A DNA stretch of 64,000 bases from CAWCTD01 sp963798455 (GTDB lineage: Bacteria > Acidobacteriota > Terriglobia > Bryobacterales > Bryobacteraceae), in contig CAWCTD010000004.1 in assembly GCA_963798455.1 (NCBI GenBank), forward strand, positions 744,001 through 808,000, given 5' to 3'. Of the stretch, positions 16,491 to 24,993 are shown in pieces. The position numbers and the translations under genes are program-made. The notes below the pieces were generated by a model. The model was given only the letters and a program-made list of their open reading frames with translations. It was not told the origin of the DNA and did not search any database. The first letter of the stretch is position 1. Each line of letters begins with the position of its first letter.

Positions 16491-18044
16491 ATGGCGACAG
16501 ACCCTCCAGACCTGCCCAGTGACCCAGCCGCCCTGCAACAGATGCTGCTGCGGACCCTGGCGCAACTGGACGCCACCCAGGCGGCACTGGCGGCCAAGGA
16601 GTACGAACTCGAGCGCGTGCGGCACTGGCTCCAGCAGATGCTGCGTCACCGCTATGGACAGAAGCGCGAGCGGGTGGATGAGAACCAGTTGTTCCTGTTC
16701 GCCGCCGAGATCGCCAGCCGGGGGGAAGAGCCGCCGCCTGAGCCGAAGTCGGTCGCGAGCGAACCGCGGCCATCTCCGCCGGGGCACGGACGGCAGCGGT
16801 TGCCGCAGTCGCTGGAGCGGCGCCGTGTAGTCTATGACCTGGCTGACGACCAGCGGCGGTGCCCGGAGTGCCAGGCGGAACTGCGGCACATCGGCGAGGA
16901 GATCAGCGAGCAACTGGAGTACGTGCCGGCCTCGTTGCACGTCGTCCAGCAAGCCTGCCAGAAGTACGCTTGCCCCAAGGGCTGCACCGTGGTCACGGCC
17001 GCAAAGCCGCCGGCGCCGGTGGAGAAGGGGCTGGCCGGGCCGGGACTGCTGGCACACGTGGCGGTGAGCAAGTTCGGGGACCATCTTCCTTTGCACCGCC
17101 AGGAGGCGATCTTCACCCGGCAGGGCGTGGATTTGTCTCGCCAGACCATGTGCGACTGGATGCGGCAGTGCGCGGAGTTAGTCGGTCCGCTAGCCGATCT
17201 GATGAAGGAGCGGGTACTGAGTTCCAAAGTCGTGCAGACCGACGACACGCCGGTGCCGGTGTTGGACCCGGAGTTGCCGTGCACGCGTACCGGGCGGATC
17301 TGGACCTACGTCGGGGACGCGCTGCATCCCTACACGGTGTACGACTACACCCCGAATCGCTGCCGCGAAGGGCCGGATGAGTTCCTGAAGGACTTCCACG
17401 GATACCTGCAGGCAGACGCCTACTCGGGCTACGACCAGATCTACAAGGAAACCGAGCGCGGCATCACGGAGGTGGCTTGCATGGCGCACGCGCGCCGCAA
17501 GTACTTCGATGCGCAGTCGTCCGACATCATGCGTTCGACGGTGATGCTGGCCTACTTCCATCTGCTGTACAACGTCGAGCGCGAGGCGCGGGAAAAGCAG
17601 TTGGACGCCGCCGGGCGCCTGGCGCTACGCCGGGAACGGAGCCAGCCGATGCTGGACGACATCCAGGCGTATTTAGAGCGCGAGCGGCCGCGGGTGTTGC
17701 CGAAGAGTCCGATCGGCCAAGCCATGGCCTACACGTTGTCCAACTGGGAGGCGCTGGTGCGCTACGCGAAGGACGGCGATCTGGAAATCGACAACAACGG
17801 CGCCGAGCGCAGCCTGCGCGGAGTGGCTGTGGGACGGCGCAACTGGACCTTCTTCGGCAGCGACAACGGCGGACGTACGGCGGCGGTGCTGACGAGTCTC
17901 ATTGCCACCACGAAGCGTCACCACATCGACCCGTTCGCGTATCTACGCGACGTGTTCACTCGCATCGGGGCTCACCCGCAAAACCGACTCGAGGAATTAC
18001 TGCCCGACAACTGGCTCGCGGCACGGGTGGCCAGCAAGGCCTGA
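16491..18044 (+). CDS. tnpC: IS66 transposase TnpC (copy 1)
   Basis: The 517-residue protein is a full IS66 transposase. It has an N-terminal coiled coil, a zinc-binding segment (CPECQAELRH), a central domain and a DDE nuclease core: QTDDTPVPVL (first D), QADAYSGYDQIY (second D) and IDNNGAERSLRG (E). It cuts and joins element ends. Compared with copies 2 and 3 it has N instead of D in the segment LLYNVEREAREK. The 74-bp gap after tnpB holds imperfect ACTTAC/GTAAGT repeats. Confidence 0.95.
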   Translation: MATDPPDLPSDPAALQQMLLRTLAQLDATQAALAAKEYELERVRHWLQQMLRHRYGQKRERVDENQLFLFAAEIASRGEEPPPEPKSVASEPRPSPPGHGRQRLPQSLERRRVVYDLADDQRRCPECQAELRHIGEEISEQLEYVPASLHVVQQACQKYACPKGCTVVTAAKPPAPVEKGLAGPGLLAHVAVSKFGDHLPLHRQEAIFTRQGVDLSRQTMCDWMRQCAELVGPLADLMKERVLSSKVVQTDDTPVPVLDPELPCTRTGRIWTYVGDALHPYTVYDYTPNRCREGPDEFLKDFHGYLQADAYSGYDQIYKETERGITEVACMAHARRKYFDAQSSDIMRSTVMLAYFHLLYNVEREAREKQLDAAGRLALRRERSQPMLDDIQAYLERERPRVLPKSPIGQAMAYTLSNWEALVRYAKDGDLEIDNNGAERSLRGVAVGRRNWTFFGSDNGGRTAAVLTSLIATTKRHHIDPFAYLRDVFTRIGAHPQNRLEELLPDNWLAARVASKA

Positions 18045-18202
18045 ACCCCACCCCAGCCTTCAACCGTACACGCGTCTGGGCCTACATGTGTTCGCCGGAC
18101 GCGTACCATATGGTACGCGACGTAGGCGTCGAAGATGTAGCAAGCTAGGGTGGTGTATGCTGGGTCCTTCATGCTTGGGCCTCTTGGGTCTGCTTGGGCT
18201 TC

Positions 18203-19049
18203 CTAGCCCCTCGCCAGCAGCGACAGGCGATTGTGAACGGCCAGCAAGTCCTCTACCTGGAGGCTCTGCAAGTACCTTTCGGTCGTCCTCACTGAGGTGT
18301 GCACCAGGATCTTGGAAAGGTAAAAGAGGTTCCCCCCAGCCCGCAGGTAGCTCACCGCGAACGTATGCCTCAGCGTATGCGGTGACACCCGCACGCCAGT
18401 CAACCCCAGCTTGGCGCCGATCTGCTTCAAATCCCGCAGGGCGTTGCGATTTGTGACCCTCGTGTTGTTTCGAGTTCCAAACACAAGTCCATCCTGCGGA
18501 ATGCCAGCAGGCGTATGCCTTGCCAGCCACCTCCAGAGGATCTTCCGCATCTCAAAGCTGATCGGCACGAGTTGTTGCTTGTTGCCCTTCCTCAGAACCC
18601 TCAACACGAGATTGTCCAGGTCGCAGGCAGTCCGCCTCAGCGCTAGCGCCTCAGAGATCCTCAAACCCGTATCCAACGCCAAACACGCCACCGTGTGGGC
18701 TCTGGTCTGGTTGGCCCCAGCAGCCCTGAAGCCCAGCAGAGCCTTCACCTGTGCTGGTGCGAGGGTCTCCAACACCTTTCTCTCGAACCTCAGAAGCGTT
18801 ATCTTTGGCCGCTGGGCCAGGACCCCCTCCTCAACCAGCCACCCCACGAAGGCTCGAATGCCAGTCAGGTAGCTGTTGACGCTGACAGGCTTCAGGCCCC
18901 GTCCCAGACGGCTCTCTACAGCCTGCTTGACGCCCTCCCTGATCGTGCAGTTCGCAATCGCAGGCTCGACGAAGGGCTGAAACGCCTTCCACGCCCCACA
19001 ATACGAATTGATCGTTTGCGGACTGACATTGTGCAGGCACTTCCGGTCC
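18203..19049 (-). pseudogene. Tyrosine recombinase, C-terminal part (split by the 1537-bp IS)
   Basis: The frame encodes a site-specific tyrosine recombinase with a SAM-like core-binding domain (NVSPQTINSYCGAWKAFQPF) and a catalytic domain with all hallmarks: R in DTGLRISEALAL, HxxR in HTLRHTFAVS, a third histidine in ILVHTSVRTTERYL and the tyrosine. The frame reads into the IS at 19050, where foreign codons replace its N-terminus. Its true first 20 codons lie beyond the IS at 20587-20644, and a 5-bp duplication (GGTCC on this strand) marks the insertion. Before disruption it was about 300 residues long. Confidence 0.88.
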
Positions 19050-20586
19050 AGCATATTCCAATCGAAGGATGAGCCTGAAGGATGATGGGGTCTGAGCAGT
19101 CTGGGCTCCTTTCTGTGAGTGTGTAAGTGTCTCGGAGTCGGGGCTGTGGGAATGTGGGAATCGCGGCAGCGATTTCCAAGGGCGGTGGGCAAAGAGGGAA
19201 ACCTGGTGTTGGTTTTCCTCTTTGTCCACGGCCCGGCATTTCCACAGCCTTTTCTCATGCGCTCTTCCTTCGTTGGAAGCTGGCGAATAGCTTCTGTTTG
19301 GCGGTCTGCATCCGGCGGGCTGCCGCCGTGTCGGTTTCGGCTCGCTCGATCTCATTGAGCCTTTCGATGGTCACCCCCGGCCGGAGGGCGCGCACCACCC
19401 CGGGCAACTGGCGCAAGATCTCCCAGGGCGTGGCGTACCAGCGGTACACCCTGCGTTGCTTGCCCTTGGCTCCGGTCTCCACTTCGGGCACGCCGCAGGG
19501 CCGGTGGAAGCTCAGGTAGGGATTGAAGTATCCCTCGTAGAACTCCTCGATCGCCTGCGCATGGCTGGAGTCGATATATCCGTAGCCCATGTGCTTGCGC
19601 ACCACCGCGCCGTTCTTCGCCTCCGCCAAGCCGTTGTCGTTGGAATGCCGCGGCCGCGACTTGGTCTGTTGGATCAGCAACTTGTTGAGCAGCTTGGCCA
19701 CCGTGTGGTTGATGAACTCGCTGCCGTTGTCGGAATGGAAGCCGCGGATGTGAAACGGAAACTGCCGCAGCATGGCTTCCAGCACCGGCTGCAAGTAGGC
19801 TTCGCTGATCTGCTCGGCCGCCCCCACCACCTGCCACTGCGTGACCTCGTCCACGGCATTGATGTGATACGCCCCTTTCACGCCTCCCAGATCCCCCTGG
19901 TGCACCGTGTCCACCCGCAGGTAGCCCGGTCGTCCGTCCGGCTCTGGCCGGCGCCGTTCGCCAATGGCCACCTGCACCGGCCGCGTTTTCTGGTAGACCA
20001 CCCGCTTCTGCCGGTACGTCCGGCTCTTGCGCAGGTTGTAGATGTGGGCCATCGAAATGGCCGCCAGCCGCTCATAGCGGGGGTCCTTGAAATCGTACCG
20101 CGCCCGCTGCAGGAGCTTCTGCGTCGCCGGGCCGCTGAGCGTCTCATGGGCCTGGTCGACTTCGGCCAGCAACTCGATGTCGGCTAGCCTGTAGCGGCAA
20201 GCAAAGCGGTGGCGCCGGTAGAGCGCCTCCTTGACCTCGCCGCTGTCGCCGTACTTGCCGATCAGCCGCGTCACCTGCGCCCGGCTCAGCCCGGACATCT
20301 TCGCCACGTAACGTCGCAACAGTCCCTTCGCCTCCCGACCGCATTGCCCATAGCGCTGCTGCTTCAATGTCCGCGTCACCCAGTCATAAACCTCCCGCCG
20401 GTTCTTGCCCTCGAACCGAACCGGCTCGCTGGCCTCCAAAAACGCCCGGATCTGCTCCAGGCTCATTGTGTCCCGATCCTGCATGCTGACAATCAATCTC
20501 CAGCATGCCCAACCTCCCCGCCTTCAGGCTCATCTTGCGTTAGAAACACACCCTTCCTTCAGGCTCATCCTGCATTAGACAAGACT
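19050..20586 (-). mobile_element. 1537-bp DDE insertion sequence, copy A
   Basis: The element begins with AGTCTTGTCTAATGCAGG and ends with GATTGGAATATGCT (in its own orientation). Both ends share AGGATGAGCCTGAAGG as an inverted repeat. It encodes one 409-residue DDE transposase, followed by a hairpin with arms CAAAGAGG / CCTCTTTG. A 5-bp duplication (GGTCC, at 19045-19049 and 20587-20591) flanks it. It splits a tyrosine recombinase gene. Copy B at 42298-43834 has the same length and an identical protein. The family is uncertain: an integrase-core (rve) transposase of IS481/ISNCY style. Confidence 0.92.
19255..20484 (-). CDS. DDE (integrase-core) transposase, copy A
   Basis: The 409-residue product has an N-terminal HTH region (LSRAQVTRLIGKYGDSG) and an rve-type catalytic core: RVDTVHQGDLGG (first D), GFHSDNGSEFINH (second D) and NDNGLAEAKNGAVVRK (E). 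The start is the ATG at 20484, four codons inside the longest frame. The protein is identical to that of copy B. Confidence 0.9.
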   Translation of the reverse strand: MQDRDTMSLEQIRAFLEASEPVRFEGKNRREVYDWVTRTLKQQRYGQCGREAKGLLRRYVAKMSGLSRAQVTRLIGKYGDSGEVKEALYRRHRFACRYRLADIELLAEVDQAHETLSGPATQKLLQRARYDFKDPRYERLAAISMAHIYNLRKSRTYRQKRVVYQKTRPVQVAIGERRRPEPDGRPGYLRVDTVHQGDLGGVKGAYHINAVDEVTQWQVVGAAEQISEAYLQPVLEAMLRQFPFHIRGFHSDNGSEFINHTVAKLLNKLLIQQTKSRPRHSNDNGLAEAKNGAVVRKHMGYGYIDSSHAQAIEEFYEGYFNPYLSFHRPCGVPEVETGAKGKQRRVYRWYATPWEILRQLPGVVRALRPGVTIERLNEIERAETDTAAARRMQTAKQKLFASFQRRKSA

Positions 20587-20644
20587 GGTCCTGAATGAAC
20601 CTCTCGAATGGTGCTATACTGCTCATGGTTGGGTTCGTCGCCAT
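20587..20644 (-). pseudogene. Tyrosine recombinase, N-terminal 20 codons
   Basis: On the minus strand the ATG at 20644 opens a frame reading MATNPTMSSIAPFERFIQD. At the IS boundary it joins, after removing the element and one GGACC duplication, to RKCLHNVSPQTIN of the recombinase body. The two parts give one uninterrupted gene. Its start lies 53 bp from the tRNA-Pro 5' end, and the two face away from each other. Confidence 0.85.
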
Positions 20645-20696
20645 GTGAACTATAGGCTCTGCGCGATGATCCCTGACCGCTAAGTTATTGATTCCT

Positions 20697-20774
20697 CGGG
20701 GCGTGGCTCAGCCTGGCTAGAGCGCCTGGTTCGGGACCAGGAGGTCGGTGGTTCGAATCCACTCGCCCCGACCA
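20697..20774 (+). tRNA. tRNA-Pro (CGG anticodon)
   Basis: The sequence folds as a tRNA. The acceptor arms are CGGGGCG and CGCCCCG with discriminator A and an encoded CCA. The anticodon loop TTCGGGA is closed by CCTGG/CCAGG, and the T-arm contains GGTTCGAATCC. The anticodon is CGG with G37, as usual for proline tRNA. Its 3' half is duplicated at 49581-49626, marking it as an integration site; the gene itself stays intact. Confidence 0.95.
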
Positions 20775-20775
20775 A
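20730..20775 (+). other. attL (46-bp direct repeat, 3' half of tRNA-Pro)
   Basis: The 46 bp starting TTCGGGACCAGG inside the anticodon loop and ending in CGACCAA is identical to 49581-49626. The base before each copy differs (G here, A there), as does the base after. This sets the core limits of the attachment site. Confidence 0.9.
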
Positions 20776-20820
20776 ACCTTTCAACAGCTTAGCTCCCGCA
20801 GTTTCACGAGGGCAGTCCCT

Positions 20821-20841
20821 ATGTCCACACGGATGTCCACA
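20821..20841 (+). repeat. ATGTCCACA direct repeats beside attL
   Basis: Two copies of ATGTCCACA at 20821-20829 and 20833-20841 lie 46 bp inside the element from attL. The same 9-mer occurs twice just inside attR. They are candidate integrase arm-binding or excisionase sites. Confidence 0.7.
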
Positions 20842-21030
20842 TGGAGTGGGATTCGTGCGCGCGGTTGACCGCGTTGCAGGGCGCGGGGCCGCAGTGCGTT
20901 CGTGTGGCTCTGCCACCGACTGCCGGGCTAGCGAATGGGCGGACGTTGCCCGCGCAGAGCCCCCCGCCAAGGCCACGGCAAGGCCGCGGGAGGGCGGTCG
21001 GACTGGCCGACTGACGTTCGCCCCTTGGCC
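20842..21030. other. Intergenic region between attL and IS66 copy 2
   Basis: No supported gene is seen. The only long frames are GC-rich and arginine-heavy, without a ribosome-binding site. The stretch ends at the IS66 target CCTTGGCC. Confidence 0.35.
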
Positions 21031-21139
21031 GTACGCGTCCGGCAAACCCATCTTCCGTGTTTTGAGGTAAGCGGTCATACTTCCTTGTGTTGATGCATGT
21101 GCGCCCGGAGTGCGCGCGCGGGCACGAGGAGGAGCAGAA

Positions 21140-21487
21140 GTGAGCCAGAAGCACGATGTGGAGAAGGCGCGGTACTGGCAGGCGGTCATTCGGGATGCTG
21201 CCCGGAGCGGCATGTCGACGCGGGCCTTCTGCCGGCAGCGGAAGCTGAAGGAGTGCCAGTTCTACTGGTGGCAGCGCCGATTGAAGGAGAAGCGTCCGCC
21301 CGCTTCAACGCCGCGGGGCTCAGCGAACGGGCCGGCCAGCTTCGCCCTGGTCAGCGGCGAGCCGGGCTCGGCGGATGCCGGCATAGAGTTGGTGCTGGCC
21401 GGCGGGCGGCGGCTGCGCCTGGCCAAAGGCGTCGATGAGCCGACCCTGCGATCGGTGCTGGCGGCGCTGGAACAGCCGGGATGCTGA
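21140..21487 (+). CDS. tnpA: IS66 accessory protein TnpA (copy 2)
   Basis: Identical 115-residue product to copy 1, with the same GTG start after GAGGAGGAG and the same ATGCTGA overlap with tnpB. Confidence 0.88.
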   Translation: MSQKHDVEKARYWQAVIRDAARSGMSTRAFCRQRKLKECQFYWWQRRLKEKRPPASTPRGSANGPASFALVSGEPGSADAGIELVLAGGRRLRLAKGVDEPTLRSVLAALEQPGC

Positions 21488-21870
21488 GCTTCCCGGCGGC
21501 CATCAAGGTGTACTTGTGCACCGTGGCCTGTGACATGCGCCGGAGCTTCGACGGTCTGTCCATGATGGCCGAGCATATCATCCGCTGCAATCCCTTCTCG
21601 GGGCACCTGCTGGTGTTTTGCAACCGGCGTAGCGACCGTCTGAAGATCCTGTACTGGGATCGGGATGGGTGGGTGATCTGGTACAAGCGGCTGGAGGCGG
21701 GCACCTTCCAGTTCCCCTTCGCCCAAACGGGCCGGCGGGAGATCGCGGCCTGGGAGCTGGGCGTGCTGCTGGAGGGCATCGACCTCGGCAAGGGGCGACG
21801 GCGGAAACGCTACGCGCTGCCCGCCGCGGCATTCGAGGCGCATGCGGAGCTGGAGGCGTCAAAACAATAG
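21481..21870 (+). CDS. tnpB: IS66 Orf2 protein TnpB (copy 2)
   Basis: Identical 129-residue TnpB to copy 1; it keeps the conserved MRRSFDGLSMM and WYKRLEAGTFQ segments. Confidence 0.92.
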   Translation: MLSFPAAIKVYLCTVACDMRRSFDGLSMMAEHIIRCNPFSGHLLVFCNRRSDRLKILYWDRDGWVIWYKRLEAGTFQFPFAQTGRREIAAWELGVLLEGIDLGKGRRRKRYALPAAAFEAHAELEASKQ

Positions 21871-21944
21871 CATGCTCCTCTGTTTTTTGTTGACTTATGA
21901 GAGTAAGTGTAGTAAGTTAGTGTTTCAGATACTTACTCAGCGCG

Positions 21945-23498
21945 ATGGCGACAGACCCTCCAGACCTGCCCAGTGACCCAGCCGCCCTGCAACAGATGCT
22001 GCTGCGGACCCTGGCGCAACTGGACGCCACCCAGGCGGCACTGGCGGCCAAGGAGTACGAACTCGAGCGCGTGCGGCACTGGCTCCAGCAGATGCTGCGT
22101 CACCGCTATGGACAGAAGCGCGAGCGGGTGGATGAGAACCAGTTGTTCCTGTTCGCCGCCGAGATCGCCAGCCGGGGGGAAGAGCCGCCGCCTGAGCCGA
22201 AGTCGGTCGCGAGCGAACCGCGGCCATCTCCGCCGGGGCACGGACGGCAGCGGTTGCCGCAGTCGCTGGAGCGGCGCCGTGTAGTCTATGACCTGGCTGA
22301 CGACCAGCGGCGGTGCCCGGAGTGCCAGGCGGAACTGCGGCACATCGGCGAGGAGATCAGCGAGCAACTGGAGTACGTGCCGGCCTCGTTGCACGTCGTC
22401 CAGCAAGCCTGCCAGAAGTACGCTTGCCCCAAGGGCTGCACCGTGGTCACGGCCGCAAAGCCGCCGGCGCCGGTGGAGAAGGGGCTGGCCGGGCCGGGAC
22501 TGCTGGCACACGTGGCGGTGAGCAAGTTCGGGGACCATCTTCCTTTGCACCGCCAGGAGGCGATCTTCACCCGGCAGGGCGTGGATTTGTCTCGCCAGAC
22601 CATGTGCGACTGGATGCGGCAGTGCGCGGAGTTAGTCGGTCCGCTAGCCGATCTGATGAAGGAGCGGGTACTGAGTTCCAAAGTCGTGCAGACCGACGAC
22701 ACGCCGGTGCCGGTGTTGGACCCGGAGTTGCCGTGCACGCGTACCGGGCGGATCTGGACCTACGTCGGGGACGCGCTGCATCCCTACACGGTGTACGACT
22801 ACACCCCGAATCGCTGCCGCGAAGGGCCGGATGAGTTCCTGAAGGACTTCCACGGATACCTGCAGGCAGACGCCTACTCGGGCTACGACCAGATCTACAA
22901 GGAAACCGAGCGCGGCATCACGGAGGTGGCTTGCATGGCGCACGCGCGCCGCAAGTACTTCGATGCGCAGTCGTCCGACATCATGCGTTCGACGGTGATG
23001 CTGGCCTACTTCCATCTGCTGTACGACGTCGAGCGCGAGGCGCGGGAAAAGCAGTTGGACGCCGCCGGGCGCCTGGCGCTACGCCGGGAACGGAGCCAGC
23101 CGATGCTGGACGACATCCAGGCGTATTTAGAGCGCGAGCGGCCGCGGGTGTTGCCGAAGAGTCCGATCGGCCAAGCCATGGCCTACACGTTGTCCAACTG
23201 GGAGGCGCTGGTGCGCTACGCGAAGGACGGCGATCTGGAAATCGACAACAACGGCGCCGAGCGCAGCCTGCGCGGAGTGGCTGTGGGACGGCGCAACTGG
23301 ACCTTCTTCGGCAGCGACAACGGCGGACGTACGGCGGCGGTGCTGACGAGTCTCATTGCCACCACGAAGCGTCACCACATCGACCCGTTCGCGTATCTAC
23401 GCGACGTGTTCACTCGCATCGGGGCTCACCCGCAAAACCGACTCGAGGAATTACTGCCCGACAACTGGCTCGCGGCACGGGTGGCCAGCAAGGCCTGA
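21945..23498 (+). CDS. tnpC: IS66 transposase TnpC (copy 2)
   Basis: 517-residue transposase with an intact DDE core (TDDTPV, QADAYSGY, NNGAERSLRG). It matches copy 3 and differs from copy 1 by having D in LLYDVEREAREK. Confidence 0.95.
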   Translation: MATDPPDLPSDPAALQQMLLRTLAQLDATQAALAAKEYELERVRHWLQQMLRHRYGQKRERVDENQLFLFAAEIASRGEEPPPEPKSVASEPRPSPPGHGRQRLPQSLERRRVVYDLADDQRRCPECQAELRHIGEEISEQLEYVPASLHVVQQACQKYACPKGCTVVTAAKPPAPVEKGLAGPGLLAHVAVSKFGDHLPLHRQEAIFTRQGVDLSRQTMCDWMRQCAELVGPLADLMKERVLSSKVVQTDDTPVPVLDPELPCTRTGRIWTYVGDALHPYTVYDYTPNRCREGPDEFLKDFHGYLQADAYSGYDQIYKETERGITEVACMAHARRKYFDAQSSDIMRSTVMLAYFHLLYDVEREAREKQLDAAGRLALRRERSQPMLDDIQAYLERERPRVLPKSPIGQAMAYTLSNWEALVRYAKDGDLEIDNNGAERSLRGVAVGRRNWTFFGSDNGGRTAAVLTSLIATTKRHHIDPFAYLRDVFTRIGAHPQNRLEELLPDNWLAARVASKA

Positions 23499-23568
23499 AC
23501 CCCACCCCAGCCTTCAACCGTACACGCGTCTGGGCCTACATGTGTTCGCCGGACGCGTACCCTTGGCC

Positions 23569-23843
23569 CGCGCGCCTCGACACCGGCCACCACGCACGTG
23601 GGACGCGGGCCTCGCACTCAGCGCGGGGTCGCCCTATGCCGAGATTCGCGGTCTTCAATGGGGCCGGGTGGACCTGTCCAAAGCGTTCCACACGGTGGGA
23701 AACGCAAGACCGAAGCAGGCGAAGGCCGCACGATTCCCCTGAACTCAGCTTTGCTCGAAGCGATGGTGGATCACTCGAAGTGGTACACCGAGCGATTCCA
23801 CGCGATCAAACCGGAGCGGTATGCCTTCCAGTCCCGGACCTGA
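23569..23843 (+). pseudogene. Tyrosine recombinase fragment, frameshifted
   Basis: One frame reads GLALSAGSPYAEIRGLQWGRVD and a shifted frame continues with TEAGEGRTIPLNSALLEAMV and DHSKWYTERFHAIKPERYAF. Together these resemble the start of a phage-type integrase catalytic domain (the R-box region LALSTGMRxxEIxGL and the strand motif KTEAGEGRTIPL). The catalytic arginine position is altered, a frameshift lies near 23690-23710, and the HxxR and Y regions are absent. It is a decayed remnant cut by IS66 copy 2, possibly of an older integrase of this tRNA site. Confidence 0.7.
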
Positions 23844-23880
23844 CGGGGCTGTTATCCCGCTGAGGCCGTACGGTCTCACG

Positions 23881-24993
23881 TCAGTCCTCCCCCCAGATGT
23901 CACGGAACCTGTACCTTCCGTTCGGTTGCCGGACCGCTTCCACAACTACGGGCTTATTGACAAAAGGACCCACAACGTCATCTACCGCGTCCCCAATTTC
24001 GTAGATCTTTATGTGTTGACCTTCGATGGAAAGCTCAAGCCAGTCTTGGTCCAGGTGCACTCCTCGGAGCACGCCACGAAGTAGCTCTTCAACCTCTTCC
24101 GGCTTGGTTTCCTTTGGGAATTGCGTTCGGATCGACCGGTTGATTGATTGGCGGGCATCTCGGTCCAGCGTCAGCCATTCTGCGTCGCCTGCAGATCTTA
24201 GCTGCAACTGCGAAAACGTCTTCCCCGTTGGTGCAAGGTTCCTAGTCAACTTCATGAAGGTAGAGCGGTATTGAGGATCAGGAACCATCTGGGGAAGAGC
24301 GTTGCCGGGGTCAAGAGCGGCTGCTCTCAGGATCGCCAGGAAGGTGCGCGTAATCTCTTCCGTGCTGGGCATCGCAGGCCCAAACAACTCGCCCTGTGCC
24401 GCGTCCTCGATAGCTACGGCGAACTGGTAGCTCGAAGGGGCTGCGTGAAAGAGCCAAGGGCGGCACGCTTCCTGAATTGCTGAGGACGCTGGTCCCTGTG
24501 GCCGGTACGGAAGGTTCTGAATAAACTCGGTAGTGCGATAAAACAGGGACTTGACCGTCTCGACCTTGCTCAGGACCAGATCAAGTGGAGCGCCGCCAGT
24601 CACAACACGCCCTCCTCTCACGGCGACTAGAACTTCGCCACCGACGAACCTGACACCAGCGCTCTTCCGAACGTGTGCGCTCCAGATAGCCTGCAAAAGA
24701 GCCTGCAATTGCGCGACGGCGAACTGGGGGAGTGTAGCTGTCCCGAGCACCTTATGTGCCAACTGCTCAGCCGCTGCGTACTCCTCGGCTTTGTACCAGA
24801 GGGCGACAGCGCTGACTGCCGTAATAGCAAGGGTACGCGACTTCGACGGACCAATCTCCTCGAAGGCGGCAATTTCGGCGGCGGCCGCGCGACGGTATAG
24901 GGCTTTGGCATCCTCAGTCCGCCCGGTCCTAGCTGCCACCTCTGCCTCGGCTGCGAGGTGCTCGCTGTCTGTGTGACGTTGTGCCCAGGTCAT
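23881..24993 (-). CDS. TPR-containing protein of an uncharacterised two-gene module
   Basis: The 370-residue protein has a helical N-terminal half with TPR-like repeats (AAEAEVAARTGRTEDAKALY, YAAAEQLAHKVLG). A conserved-looking middle follows (VRFVGGEVLVAVRGGRVVTG, LVLSKVETVKSLFYRTTEF). The C-terminal domain ends with FVNKPVVVEAVRQPNGRYRF. No signal peptide or membrane segment is present, so it is cytoplasmic. Its start overlaps the stop of the upstream 179-residue gene (ATGA), which indicates a coupled pair. I do not recognise a named family; the pattern resembles gene pairs in mobile islands and could be a defence or regulatory unit, but nothing in the sequence proves this. Confidence 0.75.
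   Translation of the reverse strand: MTWAQRHTDSEHLAAEAEVAARTGRTEDAKALYRRAAAAEIAAFEEIGPSKSRTLAITAVSAVALWYKAEEYAAAEQLAHKVLGTATLPQFAVAQLQALLQAIWSAHVRKSAGVRFVGGEVLVAVRGGRVVTGGAPLDLVLSKVETVKSLFYRTTEFIQNLPYRPQGPASSAIQEACRPWLFHAAPSSYQFAVAIEDAAQGELFGPAMPSTEEITRTFLAILRAAALDPGNALPQMVPDPQYRSTFMKLTRNLAPTGKTFSQLQLRSAGDAEWLTLDRDARQSINRSIRTQFPKETKPEEVEELLRGVLRGVHLDQDWLELSIEGQHIKIYEIGDAVDDVVGPFVNKPVVVEAVRQPNGRYRFRDIWGED

Larger units (their letters stand above)
15577..18106 (+). mobile_element. IS66-family element, copy 1 (2530 bp, no target duplication)
   Basis: The element runs from GTACGCGTCCGGCAAAC on the left to the inverted form (complement GTACGCGTCCGGCGAAC) on the right and carries tnpA, tnpB and tnpC. 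It is the same length as copy 2, and its tnpC differs by one residue (N for D). The flanking 8-mers are ACAATCTG on the left and CATATGGT on the right, so there is no target-site duplication. The element probably arose by recombination between two IS66 copies with loss of the DNA between them, which would also explain the missing half of the AbiJ-like gene. Confidence 0.93.
21031..23560 (+). mobile_element. IS66-family element, copy 2 (2530 bp)
   Basis: The element has GTACGCGTCCGGC termini and an 8-bp target duplication CCTTGGCC at 21023-21030 and 23561-23568. This proves a simple insertion and defines the element length as 2530 bp. It carries intact tnpA, tnpB and tnpC. It lies next to a degraded recombinase fragment inside the tRNA-Pro element. 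Confidence 0.96.

Noticed and set aside
20680..21213. Leftward open frame across tRNA-Pro ending in an SGFEPPTSWSRTRR-like peptide
   Set aside because: This is the familiar false protein encoded antisense to tRNA genes.
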